Source: Mucilaginibacter robiniae (GTDB lineage: Bacteria; Bacteroidota; Bacteroidia; Sphingobacteriales; Sphingobacteriaceae). From it: a stretch of DNA of 64,000 bases. The notes beneath the pieces were generated by a model. That model had not been told where the DNA came from and did no database searches. It saw only the letters and a list, made by a program, of their open reading frames with translations. The position numbers and the translations under genes were made by a program. The stretch is taken from assembly GCF_012849215.1 (NCBI RefSeq), contig NZ_CP051682.1:2542001-2606000 (forward strand), in the 5' to 3' direction. This document shows positions 46,706-55,870 of the stretch, one piece after another (the stretch's first letter is position 1; each line of letters starts with the position of its first letter).

Positions 46706-48685
46706 ATGAATAAAATATATACTTTAGTACTCCTGCTGGTGGCAGCTGCAACACCAGTGTGAGCTCAAGATTTGGTAGCACTTACTACACAGCCTTATGG
46801 TAAAATTGACAAAGCTGATTTAGCACTTACTGAATGCTCTTTTGAAAAGGGAGCTAATGCTATGGTTTTATTTGATAAAGGCGATATTTATTATGATAAT
46901 GACTTCAACATTATTGTAGAACACCATAAACGGATCAAAATCTTTAACGAAGCTGGTAAAAAGCAGGCTGATATACGCCTAGAGTATTATGGGGGTAACC
47001 GTTTTGAATATATTACTGATTTGCAAGGTGAAATTTTCAACCTGAACAATGGTAATATAGAAAACACCAAATTGGATAAGAAACAACTATATACTCAGGT
47101 AGTTGATAAAAATAAAATGGCTATAGTGTTTTCATTTGCTAATGTAAAACCCGGATCTGTTATTGAATATAAGTACAGGCAAACTATTAATTCATTCTAC
47201 GCCATTCCAATCTGGTACTTTCAAGAAGAAATTCCTGTACGGTATAGCGAATTAAAAACATCTATACCTGAAATGCTGGTGTTTACCAAACAGCAGCGCG
47301 TGTATAGCCCATTAACTAAGTACATTACTTCAACTGAATCGCGCAGTATTGGTGGTGGCTCTAACCCATATCAATTTATTGAAAATGTAGAAATCCGGGC
47401 AACGGCTAATGTACACTCTTTAACGGAAGAGCCTTACATGCGTTCGGCTGCTGATAACAGGCAGAGCCTGCATTTTCAGCTTACTCATGTTATGCCGCAA
47501 GGAGGTTTTACTCAAAGTTATTCAGATAGCTGGGATAAAGTAGGAGGTATTTTAGCTGATGATGAAGATTTTGGCCTGCAATTAAGGCACAAGCTGCAAA
47601 ATGAAGAAGCTATCGTGAGCAAAGCCAAAGCTTTAAAAACGAATGAAGAAAAAATAGCTTATGTATTCAATGAAGTAAAAAATGATGTAAAGTGGAATGG
47701 TTCGGATGACTGGTACACCAATGAAGGTACAGCCAAAGCTTGGGAGAAAAAAACAGGTAACTCAGCCGAAGTAAACCTTATTCTGTATCATTTACTTAAA
47801 CAATCGGGCGTAAAGGCTTATCCAATGGTCGTAAGTACACGATCGCACGGGGCGGTGAATCCGGCTTTTACATTTTTGTACCAGTTTAACCGTGCAGTAG
47901 TATATATACCTGTTGATAGTATTAAGCATTATGTTTTAGATGCAACTAATAAATACAATAGTTATCGTGAGGTGCCTGATAACCTGTTAAACTCAGCAGG
48001 CCTTTACATTGATAAAGAAAACAAAAAATATAACATGGTATTTCTGCAACGCAGTGAACCAGCTAAGCAGGCAATTTATGTAAACGCTGAAATTAGCCCA
48101 GAAGGTAAAATGACCGGCATTGCGCAAATAAGTAATTCCAGCTACAACCGATATCATAATATTGAGCGTTACAAAACTGATGGTGAGAAAAAGTATATTG
48201 ATAACCTACGCAATAATGACAATAATTTCAGCATTACATCACTCAAAATGTTGAATATGGAGGTTGACAGCTTGCCTTTAAACCAGGATGTTAATTTTAG
48301 TTTAGATATTTCAGGCAGTGATAAGGATTACATGTATTTCAAGCCTGACTTGTTCAGCGGTTTGCGTACTAACCCATTTATCAGTGAAACACGTGCCTGT
48401 GATATCGATTTTGGTTACTGCAATGATTATGCTATTGCTGCTACTTATAAAGTGCCGGCTGGTTATAAAGTAGATGCTTTACCCAAAAGCATCAGTATTG
48501 TAATGCCCAATCAGAGTATTGTATTCAGGCGGGTAATGGCCGAGGAGGATGGTGTGATTAGTGTTCGTTATATAGTTAATTATAAAAAATCACAGTTTTT
48601 TAAAGAAGATTACCCCGATTTCCGTGCCTTTAACAAAAAGATGCACGAATTGCTAGATGAACAGATTGTGTTAAAGAAGTCATAA
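46706..48685 (+). pseudogene. DUF3857/transglutaminase-like protein with an in-frame TGA in the signal peptide
   Basis: From the ATG at 46706 the frame encodes MNKIYTLVLLLVAAATPV, an evident signal peptide. A TGA at 46760-46762 interrupts it, then AQDLVALT... continues in the same frame to a normal stop at 48685 (659 codons including the TGA). The remainder is intact: DUF3857 domain (about 50-230), transglutaminase-like region, and a C-terminal DUF2569-like beta part. The transglutaminase motif reads GNSAEVNL where catalytic proteins have GDCK. The His position is FNRAVVY, so two of three catalytic residues are absent: a pseudo-enzyme. Without readthrough, translation could restart only inside the mature region without export. 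Confidence 0.8.
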
Positions 48686-48689
48686 TCTT

Positions 48690-50636
48690 ATGAAGATTAA
48701 AAATAAGGTGCATGGCTTGGTTTATACTTTGGCTATTCTATTGCTCTTAAGCGGCGCTACACATGCACAAGATAAAAGCATTTCCAAAGAATTGTATCAG
48801 GCTACTGGTATTCCTGATTGCTTAAAGCAGGATGCTCATGCTGTAATACGTTATACTATAAACGAGGTAACAGTACTAGCGCCTGGTAAAACTGTTACCA
48901 AGCATCATAGCTTAGTTACTGTGCTGGATGAAAAAGGTGATAGTAATGGTACGCTGGTATTGGGATACGATAAAAAGTTCAGGAGTGTAAACAGCATGCA
49001 AATGCTGGTTTATGATGCTGAAGGCAAACTGCTGAAAAAGTACAACAAAAGTGATGCTTATGATGGTTCAGCTACCGATGGTGTATCTATTGTTACGGAT
49101 GCCCGCTTTTTAGGTATTCGTCATGAAATTAGTACTTACCCTACAACTATTGAAGTGATTTATGAAACCAGCACGAACAGCTATTTGGATTTATCAGAAT
49201 GGCAGATACAACCTAAAGAAACGGCTGTTCAAAACTCAGTTTATAAAATCACGGTAAATTCTAATGCAGGCTTTCGATACAAAAATAAAAATACCAGCTT
49301 AATACCACAAAAGCAGTTGGTAGATGGTATGGACGTTTACACATGGCAGGTAAATAACTTAAAGGCTGTAAATACTGAAGATGATGTGCCTGCATGGCGA
49401 GTTACACCACGCATAACTTTTGCTACCAATGGATTTTCTTACGATGGTTTGCCCGGTGATATTAGTTCATGGCAAAATTATGGCAAGTGGTACCAAAAAT
49501 TAAATGCTGATGTTTGTACGTTAAGTCCGCAACGCGAAGCTGAGGTCAAACAAATGGTTGCTAACCTGAAAACCGATCAGGAGAAAGCACGCTTTTTGTA
49601 CAGCTATCTGCAACAAAATGTCCGTTATGTAAGTGTTCAATTAGGAATCGGAGGTTTAAAGCCTTTTTCGGCTACCTTTGTAGATCAGAAAAAGTATGGT
49701 GACTGTAAAGCGCTGGTGAACTATATGTATGCTATGTTAAAGGCGGCTGGTATCCGATCACATTACGCTATTGTAAATGCCGGTACAAACGAAGAACCCG
49801 CTGACCCTTCTTTTCCGGCCGATCCGTTTAATCATATTATTTTATGTGTTCCGTTTAAGGGAGATACCACTTGGCTGGAGTGTACCAGTAACACACAGCC
49901 TTATGGTAAACTGGGTACTTTTACTGAAAACCGTAATGCCTTGTTAATTACCGAAAATGGCGGTCAACTGGTAAATACTCCACGTAGTACAGCTAATGAT
50001 AACCAGTTTAACAGCCAGGTACACCTAACGCTTGATGCAGATGGCGGCGCTAAAGCCCAGGTTAAAATTTTAAGTACTGGTGAGTATCGTAACTTGTTTG
50101 TGGCTGGTTTTCCGGAACTTAATCAGGAAAAGCAAAAAGAGTATTTGATACGTGCTTATAACTTCAAGCAACCTACCGAATTTAACTTTAAACAATCAGC
50201 AGATAGTGCCGGAGTAAAAGAGGTAGATATTGATGTAGATTATGATAGTTTCTGCGATGTATCGGCTAGCAATAAGAAGTTTTATCGTCCTTATGTATTT
50301 GATTTATGGCGCTTAACTCTTCCGCCCGTCGATAAGCGTAAAGCTGACTACTACTTTGATCATCCAATGCAAAAAACTTGTACTACGGTGATTGATTTAC
50401 CAGCAGGTTTTGAAGCAGAATCTGTACCGGCCGATGTGAAACTAAAATTTAGTTATGGCAACTACGAAGCAAGCTATAAGTACGATGCTGTTAAAAACGA
50501 AGTAATAAGCACGGTAAAATTCCTGCTAAATCAACATGTAATTCCAGCAGCCCGTTATACCGAAATGCAGCAGTATATGGATAATATAGCCAGAGCGCAG
50601 GGTAAAAAACTAATTATTCATCGTAAGGCGGTCTAG
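48690..50636 (+). CDS. DUF3857 domain transglutaminase-like protein, exported
   Basis: 648 residues with signal peptide (about 1-26, ending GATHAQ). DUF3857 occupies about 55-220. The transglutaminase core (about 275-405) keeps catalytic Cys339 in KYGDCKALVNYM and His382 in PFNHIILCVPF, with the third position in LECTSNTQPYGKLG. Unlike its upstream neighbour, it therefore has a plausible active site. C-terminal residues about 450-648 are beta-rich with paired cysteines possible. It lies 4 bases after the defective paralogue, so the two were one unit. Cross-linking or cysteine-protease-like activity in the envelope is a family inference; substrates unknown. Confidence 0.9.
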   Translation: MKIKNKVHGLVYTLAILLLLSGATHAQDKSISKELYQATGIPDCLKQDAHAVIRYTINEVTVLAPGKTVTKHHSLVTVLDEKGDSNGTLVLGYDKKFRSVNSMQMLVYDAEGKLLKKYNKSDAYDGSATDGVSIVTDARFLGIRHEISTYPTTIEVIYETSTNSYLDLSEWQIQPKETAVQNSVYKITVNSNAGFRYKNKNTSLIPQKQLVDGMDVYTWQVNNLKAVNTEDDVPAWRVTPRITFATNGFSYDGLPGDISSWQNYGKWYQKLNADVCTLSPQREAEVKQMVANLKTDQEKARFLYSYLQQNVRYVSVQLGIGGLKPFSATFVDQKKYGDCKALVNYMYAMLKAAGIRSHYAIVNAGTNEEPADPSFPADPFNHIILCVPFKGDTTWLECTSNTQPYGKLGTFTENRNALLITENGGQLVNTPRSTANDNQFNSQVHLTLDADGGAKAQVKILSTGEYRNLFVAGFPELNQEKQKEYLIRAYNFKQPTEFNFKQSADSAGVKEVDIDVDYDSFCDVSASNKKFYRPYVFDLWRLTLPPVDKRKADYYFDHPMQKTCTTVIDLPAGFEAESVPADVKLKFSYGNYEASYKYDAVKNEVISTVKFLLNQHVIPAARYTEMQQYMDNIARAQGKKLIIHRKAV

Positions 50637-50674
50637 GCTATTAGTAAGAAAAGAAATTTATTAAATAATGATTT

Positions 50675-50708
50675 AACATAGGGAATTCTAAACAGAGTTC
50701 CCTATGTT
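50675..50708 (+). terminator. hairpin after the DUF3857 pair
   Basis: Perfect 11-bp arms AACATAGGGAA and TTCCCTATGTT (50675-50685, 50698-50708) with a 12-base loop, about 40 bases past the stop. There is no strong T run (ATATAAAG follows). Confidence 0.55.
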
Positions 50709-50838
50709 ATATAAAGTCATCGTGAATAGAGCAATCTTGCTTGGAAGGCATAGGCTCTTTAATATGAACACCTGTAAATAAATGTTCTTGTGTCCTTCGG
50801 TTATCTAAAGCTCTCTTGCTTCGCTTACCTTTACACGC

Positions 50839-51474
50839 ATGATTTTTCGGTTAGACGAACGCCTGATTTTTCCTAATCCTGAACTGGCCGAACCAGACGG
50901 ACTGCTGGCTGTAGGGGGCGATTTATCAGCAAACCGGTTGATGCTGGCTTACCGGCATGGTATTTTCCCGTGGTATAGTGATGAAACGCCTATTTTATGG
51001 TATTCGCCTCACGAACGCTTTGTACTGTACCCTGATGAGGTGAAAATTAGTAAAAGTATGCGGCAGGTACTGCGGTCAGCGAGGTTTACCGTAACCGTAA
51101 ACCAAAGCTTTGCACAGGTTATTGAAGCTTGCTCGGCTGTGCCGCGTGATGGTCAGGATGGTACCTGGATTACAGAAGACATGAAGCAAGCTTATATTAC
51201 ATTGCACCAGTTAGGATATGCACACTCTTACGAAGTTTGGACTGGCAAGGAACTGGTAGGCGGTTTATATGGGGTGCAGGTAGGCCGGGTGTTTTGTGGC
51301 GAGAGCATGTTCAGCAAGCAGAGTAATGCTTCAAAAGCAGCTTTAATTACAGTATGCCAAAGCGGACTTTATGATTTAATAGATTGCCAATTGCATACCG
51401 AATATTTGGAAAGTATGGGATCCCGGCACATCAGCCGGCAAACTTATATGCAGGTGCTGGAAGCTAATGCCTGA
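50839..51474 (+). CDS. aat: leucyl/phenylalanyl-tRNA-protein transferase
   Basis: 211 residues. The GNAT-like L/F-transferase fold is identified by FPNPELAEPDGLLAVGGDL, then LMLAYRHGIFPWYSDETPILWYSPHERFVL (key core HGIFPWYS), WITEDMKQAYITLHQLGYAHSYEVW, VGGLYGVQVGRVFCGESMFS and GSRHISRQTYM. The enzyme transfers Leu, Phe or Met from tRNA to proteins with N-terminal Arg or Lys, marking them for ClpAP/ClpS degradation (N-degron pathway). Cytoplasmic. TACCTTTA just before the start resembles a -7 box. It is followed by ruvC, which has its own -7 element. Confidence 0.97.
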   Translation: MIFRLDERLIFPNPELAEPDGLLAVGGDLSANRLMLAYRHGIFPWYSDETPILWYSPHERFVLYPDEVKISKSMRQVLRSARFTVTVNQSFAQVIEACSAVPRDGQDGTWITEDMKQAYITLHQLGYAHSYEVWTGKELVGGLYGVQVGRVFCGESMFSKQSNASKAALITVCQSGLYDLIDCQLHTEYLESMGSRHISRQTYMQVLEANA

Positions 51475-51485
51475 TGGAAAAAGCG

Positions 51486-51493
51486 TACCTTTG
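51486..51493 (+). promoter_or_regulatory. -7 promoter element for ruvC
   Basis: TACCTTTG fits TAnnTTTG and ends 8 bases before the ATG at 51502. It lies just after the aat stop, so ruvC can be transcribed alone with a very short leader. No -33 TTTG is visible. Confidence 0.45.
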
Positions 51494-51501
51494 TTTATAG
51501 C

Positions 51502-52110
51502 ATGATACAACAGCCGGTAAAGGAAAGGATAATACTGGGTATTGACCCCGGTACAGCAGTGATGGGATACGGTTTGATTAAAGAAACAGGTACGAAGCTG
51601 GAACTAATCAGTTTGGGCGTGGTTAAGATACCCGGTGGCACCGAAGATCACATGCTGAAACTGCAGCGTATATTTGAAAAAACCATTGCGCTGATTGATA
51701 ATTACCACCCCGATACTTTGGCTATTGAAGCACCCTTCTATGGTAAAAATATACAGGTAATGTTGAAGTTGGGCCGGGCACAGGGTACAGCTATTGCCGC
51801 AGCTTTATCTCGTAATATTCCGGTAAATGAATATTCGCCACGTAAAATTAAGCAGGCCATTACCGGTAACGGTAATGCTACTAAAGAGCAGGTAGCCGCC
51901 ATGTTGCAACGTTTGCTCAACTTTCAGGAAACCCCCGAATTTCTGGATGCCACTGATGGTTTGGCTGTAGCCGTTTGCCACAGCTTTCAAAAAATCACGA
52001 CTGGTCGGGGCAGCAAAATCACCTACTCGGGTTGGGAGTCTTTTGTAAAAGAGAATACTAAACGGGTAGCCTCACCTTTAAAAATCAAAAAGCCTTCGGG
52101 TAGTAGTTAG
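51502..52110 (+). CDS. ruvC: Holliday junction resolvase RuvC
   Basis: 202 residues, slightly longer than E. coli RuvC (173) because of a basic C-terminal tail (about 175-202, SFVKENTKRVASPLKIKKP). The RNase H-like fold has catalytic acids in ILGIDPGTAVMGYG, LAIEAPFYG and DATDGLAVAVCH, all intact. KNIQVMLKLGRAQG and YSPRKIKQAITGNGNATKEQV supply the DNA-contact segments. It cuts Holliday junctions made by RuvAB during recombinational repair. RuvA and RuvB are not in this window. Confidence 0.98.
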   Translation: MIQQPVKERIILGIDPGTAVMGYGLIKETGTKLELISLGVVKIPGGTEDHMLKLQRIFEKTIALIDNYHPDTLAIEAPFYGKNIQVMLKLGRAQGTAIAAALSRNIPVNEYSPRKIKQAITGNGNATKEQVAAMLQRLLNFQETPEFLDATDGLAVAVCHSFQKITTGRGSKITYSGWESFVKENTKRVASPLKIKKPSGSS

Positions 52111-52117
52111 TAGCTGG

Positions 52118-52729
52118 TTAATCTTTAATCCATTCTACTTCGGCCACCGGACTAAATAAGTAAATTCTTTTTGTACTTACTTCAGTGCACCTGAAACGCT
52201 TGCGTAGCTGTTCGCCTTTGCGAAATACACGGCCATCTTTCAACTTGAATAATACATTAAGCGGAAGTTTCTCGACAGTAGTAACCGATTCTTTTACTAC
52301 GTCGTAGGCCCGCAGAGTACGATATAAGTTTAAATCAGAACAACTAGACGCACCCGGGTTATTCAGGTAAGCTGTAATCGCATGGGTAATATCAGGCGGG
52401 AAAACGTTTTTCTCGAAAAAAGGCTGCATCATGGCTTTGAAGTTCAATTTCCATTCGTTGCCATGTGGCCTTACTTTATGCTGATGCTGGTTCCAGGTAT
52501 GCAGGTGTGCAAACTCGTGCACGGTAGTCACCAAAAAAGCATAAGGGTTTAAATTATGGTTTACCGATATACGATGCCCTTTGCCCTGAAACGGTGGCCG
52601 GTAATCGCCAAACTTACTGTTACGGCTACGCGATATTTTAAACTCGCACTTAAAATAATCAATCCACCGGCTAATTAATGGGGCTGCATCAGGCGGCAGG
52701 TACTTCTCTAAAACTTTGGTTTTATCCAC
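52118..52729 (-). CDS. SprT-like zinc metalloprotein
   Basis: 203 residues starting at GTG (52729). The SprT-like motif is HEFAH at residues 71-75, followed by His89 in VRPHGNEWKLNFKAMM as the third zinc ligand candidate. The C-terminal part contains beta segments and no further Cys cluster, unlike Spartan proteases with zinc ribbons. SprT/Spartan-like proteins hydrolyse DNA-protein crosslinks in eukaryotes; the bacterial role is less certain. A TATCTTTG box precedes the GTG. It is convergent with ruvC and leaves only 7 bases between stops. Confidence 0.85.
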   Translation of the reverse strand: MDKTKVLEKYLPPDAAPLISRWIDYFKCEFKISRSRNSKFGDYRPPFQGKGHRISVNHNLNPYAFLVTTVHEFAHLHTWNQHQHKVRPHGNEWKLNFKAMMQPFFEKNVFPPDITHAITAYLNNPGASSCSDLNLYRTLRAYDVVKESVTTVEKLPLNVLFKLKDGRVFRKGEQLRKRFRCTEVSTKRIYLFSPVAEVEWIKD

Positions 52730-52743
52730 AAAAATCCTCTGGC

Positions 52744-52751
52744 CAAAGATA
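52744..52751 (-). promoter_or_regulatory. -7 promoter element for the SprT-like gene
   Basis: Minus-strand TATCTTTG, ending 14 bases before the GTG start at 52729. An ATTG 21 bases further upstream may be a weak -33 box; it would lie inside the end of feoB. Confidence 0.5.
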
Positions 52752-52763
52752 CGCGTGAGCTGC

Positions 52764-54878
52764 TTACTTTAGCAATTGATATGTAATAAAGCTTACCAAA
52801 TAGGCTAGTACAGTCATATACGCAAATTGTGCAGCAGGCCAGCGCCAGTTCTTGGTTTCACGATAAACTACTGCTACAGTGCTGGCACACTGCATAGCAA
52901 AAGCGTAAAACATCATGAGTGAAACGGCTACTGCCAACGTAAACACCGGCTGACCTGTGGTAGTATTGCGGGCATTATGCATTTTTTGTTCTACCGATTG
53001 TATCTGGTCAGCATCGCCATCTACGCTGTAAATAGTAGCCATGGTGCCTACAAATACTTCACGTGCCGCAAACGAGGTTATGAGAGCAATGCCTATTTTC
53101 CAGTCAAAGCCCAATGGACGTATAACAGGTTCAATCACATGCCCCAAATGCCCGGCATAAGAGTTTTCCAGCTTTTCGGAAGCTATGGCATGTTGCACAT
53201 CAGCCGGTTTCATGTTCTGGGTGTATTGAGGCTGCTGGTATTTGGCCTCAATTTGCTGAAATTGGTTCCCCGGTCCGTAAGAGGCTAGTACCCATAAAAT
53301 AATAGATACAGCAATAATTACCTTGCCAGCTTCCAGTACGAAGGTTTTAGCCCGCTCAAACATGCTTAAAAACACGTTATTCCAACGAGGCATACGATAT
53401 ACCGGCAGTTCCATAATAAAGTAACCACGCTCTCGAGCTTTCAATATGTATTTCATTACCCAAGCCACTACAATGGCTGATACCAGGCTGAGTACGTACA
53501 TCCCGGTTAAGGCTAACCCTTGCATGTTAAAAATCCACCACACATTGCGGTTAGGTACCACCAGCGCAATCAATAAAGTATAAACTGGCAACCGTGCAGA
53601 ACAGGTAACCAAGGGCGTTACCATAATAGTAATCATGCGGTCTTTCCAGTTCTCGATAGTACGGGTACTCATGATAGATGGCACAGCACAGGCGAAACCA
53701 CCAATTAGCGGAACAACCGATTTGCCGTTCAAACCCACCTTGCGCATCAACTTATCCATCATGAAGGTAACACGAGCCATATAGCCAGTATCTTCCAATA
53801 TGGAAATGAAAGCAAATAGAATAGCAATCTGAGGTATAAACACCATGACACCACTTAGGCCTGCCACAATACCATCCGCTAATAAATCAGTTAATGGCCC
53901 AGTGGGTAAAGTGCTGTGTAGGGTACTTTGTATCCATATAAACAGGTTCTCGATCAGTTCCATAGGTAAGGCCGACCACGAGAAAATAGCCTGAAACATG
54001 AATAACAAAATAGCAAAGAAAAAAACAAAGCCAAATACCCGGTGTGTTAAAAATCTATCAATCCGGTTACTCAAGGTTTCTTCCTGAGCGTTTTCTTTTT
54101 TCTTAACCGTATCGTACAGTAAATCGTTGATGAAGTTATAGCGGGCTATAGTTTCGGTAGCCTGCGCCTTTTGCGAATGAAAGCTGAATTTTTGCTCCAG
54201 CTCCTCAATGCGGTTACTTTCATCAGTTGATAAAAAGGTCAGTGTTTCATGCTGATGGGCCAGTTGCAGGGCATAATAAGGGTTATCCACCTGCATTTCT
54301 TCGCCTATGCTGCTGATTAATTGAGGAGCTATAGCTTCAATATCAATTGTATCTTGTTGCAGTGCAAACTGATTGGCGTAAGAAATTTGTGTTTTCAGCT
54401 GATCAATACCCTCATTGCGGCGGGCTGATATAGGTACTACAGGTACACCCAGCTTTTTGGAAAAAGCATTTACGTTAATCTCTATACCATCTTTGCGGGC
54501 CATATCCATCATGTTCAAGGCCACAATAACAGGTATTTTCAAATCAGCTACCTGTGTATATAAAAGTAGATTTCGCTTCAGGTTGGAAGCATCCAGAATG
54601 ATGACCACTAAATCGGGCTTCAAAGCCGCATCACGGTTAGCTAATACTGAAAATACAATAGATTCGTCCCGGCTTTTGGGATACAAGCTGTAAGTACCCG
54701 GCAAGTCGATAATTTCAGCACGACGGCCGTCAGGAAGGGTACAATAACCGGTTTTTTTATCAACGGTTACACCCGGAAAATTTCCAATTTTTTGATTAAG
54801 CCCGGTAAGAAGGTTAAATAGGGTTGATTTACCGGTGTTGGGGTTTCCTACAAGCGCAACTTTAATCTCAGCCTTCAA
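52764..54878 (-). CDS. feoB: ferrous iron transport protein FeoB
   Basis: 704 residues. The N-terminal GTPase domain has G1 in VALVGNPNTGKSTLFN, the switch segment NFPGVTVD, G3 in IDLPGTYSL and G4 in ALNMMDMA. A GDI-like helical part (about 180-265) is followed by the transport domain with two Gate motifs: GLSGVMVFIPQIAILFAFISILEDTGYMARV (core LEDTGYMAR) and FGGFACAVPSIMSTRTIENWKDR (core GGFACAVPSI). Both are complete. It imports Fe2+ across the inner membrane and is encoded 8 bases after feoA. No feoC is present. Regulation by iron (Fur) cannot be seen. Confidence 0.97.
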   Translation of the reverse strand: MKAEIKVALVGNPNTGKSTLFNLLTGLNQKIGNFPGVTVDKKTGYCTLPDGRRAEIIDLPGTYSLYPKSRDESIVFSVLANRDAALKPDLVVIILDASNLKRNLLLYTQVADLKIPVIVALNMMDMARKDGIEINVNAFSKKLGVPVVPISARRNEGIDQLKTQISYANQFALQQDTIDIEAIAPQLISSIGEEMQVDNPYYALQLAHQHETLTFLSTDESNRIEELEQKFSFHSQKAQATETIARYNFINDLLYDTVKKKENAQEETLSNRIDRFLTHRVFGFVFFFAILLFMFQAIFSWSALPMELIENLFIWIQSTLHSTLPTGPLTDLLADGIVAGLSGVMVFIPQIAILFAFISILEDTGYMARVTFMMDKLMRKVGLNGKSVVPLIGGFACAVPSIMSTRTIENWKDRMITIMVTPLVTCSARLPVYTLLIALVVPNRNVWWIFNMQGLALTGMYVLSLVSAIVVAWVMKYILKARERGYFIMELPVYRMPRWNNVFLSMFERAKTFVLEAGKVIIAVSIILWVLASYGPGNQFQQIEAKYQQPQYTQNMKPADVQHAIASEKLENSYAGHLGHVIEPVIRPLGFDWKIGIALITSFAAREVFVGTMATIYSVDGDADQIQSVEQKMHNARNTTTGQPVFTLAVAVSLMMFYAFAMQCASTVAVVYRETKNWRWPAAQFAYMTVLAYLVSFITYQLLK

Positions 54879-54886
54879 TGGATAAA

Positions 54887-55105
54887 CTATTGTAAAATAA
54901 TAGTCGAAGCTTCACGCTTGCGTAGGCTCAGCATGTAGCCGGAAACATTAATGGCTATTGGGTCGCCCAGTGGGGCTACGCGTTCTACCTTAATCTCTTC
55001 ACCCGGCAAGCATCCCATCTCCATCAGTTTTACCGACATTTCCAGATCAGTAAATTCCTTGATAACCCCTTTTTTTCCTACTTGCAGTTGCGATAACTTT
55101 TTCAT
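54887..55105 (-). CDS. feoA: ferrous iron transport protein FeoA
   Basis: 72 residues from the ATG at 55105 (MKKLSQLQVG). A frame open to 55117 begins inside the promoter element. The SH3-like FeoA fold has LMEMGCLPGEEIKVERVAPLGDPIAINVSGYMLSLRKREA (key cores MGCLPGEEI and GDPIAINV) and ends at TIILQ. FeoA is a small cytoplasmic partner of FeoB needed for iron uptake. It is first gene of the feoAB operon. Confidence 0.96.
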   Translation of the reverse strand: MKKLSQLQVGKKGVIKEFTDLEMSVKLMEMGCLPGEEIKVERVAPLGDPIAINVSGYMLSLRKREASTIILQ

Positions 55106-55116
55106 AATCAAGAGCA

Positions 55117-55148
55117 CAAACGTAGTTCTTATTTATATCAATTCCAAA
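55117..55148 (-). promoter_or_regulatory. feoAB promoter (TTTG / TAnnTTTG)
   Basis: On the minus strand, TTTG (55148-55145) and TACGTTTG (55124-55117) are separated by 20 bases, an excellent fit to the Bacteroidota consensus. The -7 element ends 11 bases before the feoA ATG. Confidence 0.7.
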
Positions 55149-55350
55149 TAAATACAGTGTGGATGATAGAATATGTTTGTGGTAGTGTTAATTTAAAGTA
55201 AACTTCTTTATCATAGCAGTAGTATGCTGTTTGCCTATAACCTATAATGAACATGGGCGCAGCCAAGACTGATAAGGATAACTAGCATAGGAATGAACTT
55301 AGGCATTCAAATTTTCCATAAAAATTATCTTACCTTTTGTTTACAGAAGC

Positions 55351-55491
55351 TTACACAGCATTATGTATAGGAGCAGAACGGCCAGAAACTTTTCCGAAAT
55401 GCGGGCATTTGCAGCCTTTCCTAAAAATACCGCAGGAAGAAACAGTTGCCATTAAGGCAATAATTAAGGTTGCGTGTTTAATTCTTTTCAT
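55351..55491 (-). CDS. 46-residue cysteine-rich lipoprotein
   Basis: Short frame from the ATG at 55491 to TAA at 55351. The N terminus MKRIKHATLIIALMATVSSC is a clear type II signal peptide with lipobox VSSC. The mature part is only 27 residues, GIFRKGCKCPHFGKVSGRSA and a few more, with a C-x-C-P-H cluster. It overlaps the VanZ-like gene by 14 bases, so it is translationally coupled to it. A tiny surface or periplasmic lipoprotein, perhaps metal-binding through Cys/His, is the best description; function unknown. The signal peptide makes chance unlikely. Confidence 0.65.
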   Translation of the reverse strand: MKRIKHATLIIALMATVSSCGIFRKGCKCPHFGKVSGRSAPIHNAV

Positions 55492-55870
55492 ATCGCGTAG
55501 CAGAAAAAACAGTTACCAATATAGCAAAAACAGCCATAGCTGCACCTGTACTGTCGGCAAATAAATCGCCCCAGTCGCCATCACGCCAGGTGAAAATAAA
55601 TTTTTGCATAATTTCAATCATCGCACCAAAACCGATGGAGATAACAACTATGCTGATGGCATTTAAAATAGTTTGTGCACCCTTTCTGCGGATAACACCA
55701 TTACAAGCTAAAGTAGCAAATACGAAAAAGAAACCGCAATGTACCAGCTTATCAAAGCCTGGAAAAAAGAGAGAGGAGTGTGTTTCTGCACTCATGTGCA
55801 TAAAGCACATTACTAAAACAAATAAAGCCCACAATATAGTGAGCTTTTGATATCTGAAAAAATCTTGCAT
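55478..55870 (-). CDS. VanZ family membrane protein
   Basis: 130 residues with four hydrophobic segments. VanZ-like signature: GFDKLVHCGFFFVFATLACN in the second helix region, with SIGFGAMIEIMQKFI and WRDGDWGDLFADSTGAAMA near the C terminus (core GDWGDLFADSTGA). VanZ-like proteins are small membrane proteins; some affect teicoplanin resistance, most are uncharacterised. Its ATG overlaps the gcvH stop by one base (TAATG), so it is made from the gcvH transcript. The tiny lipoprotein gene overlaps its end. Confidence 0.9.
   Translation of the reverse strand: MQDFFRYQKLTILWALFVLVMCFMHMSAETHSSLFFPGFDKLVHCGFFFVFATLACNGVIRRKGAQTILNAISIVVISIGFGAMIEIMQKFIFTWRDGDWGDLFADSTGAAMAVFAILVTVFSATRYEKN

Noticed and set aside
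46760..46762. TGA as a selenocysteine codon
   Set aside because: It lies in a signal peptide just before the cleavage site, where selenocysteine would have no function, and no SECIS-like hairpin is evident immediately downstream.
55337..55564. 75-codon plus-strand frame
   Set aside because: Opposite strand to the 46-residue lipoprotein and VanZ-like end; no protein-like features.
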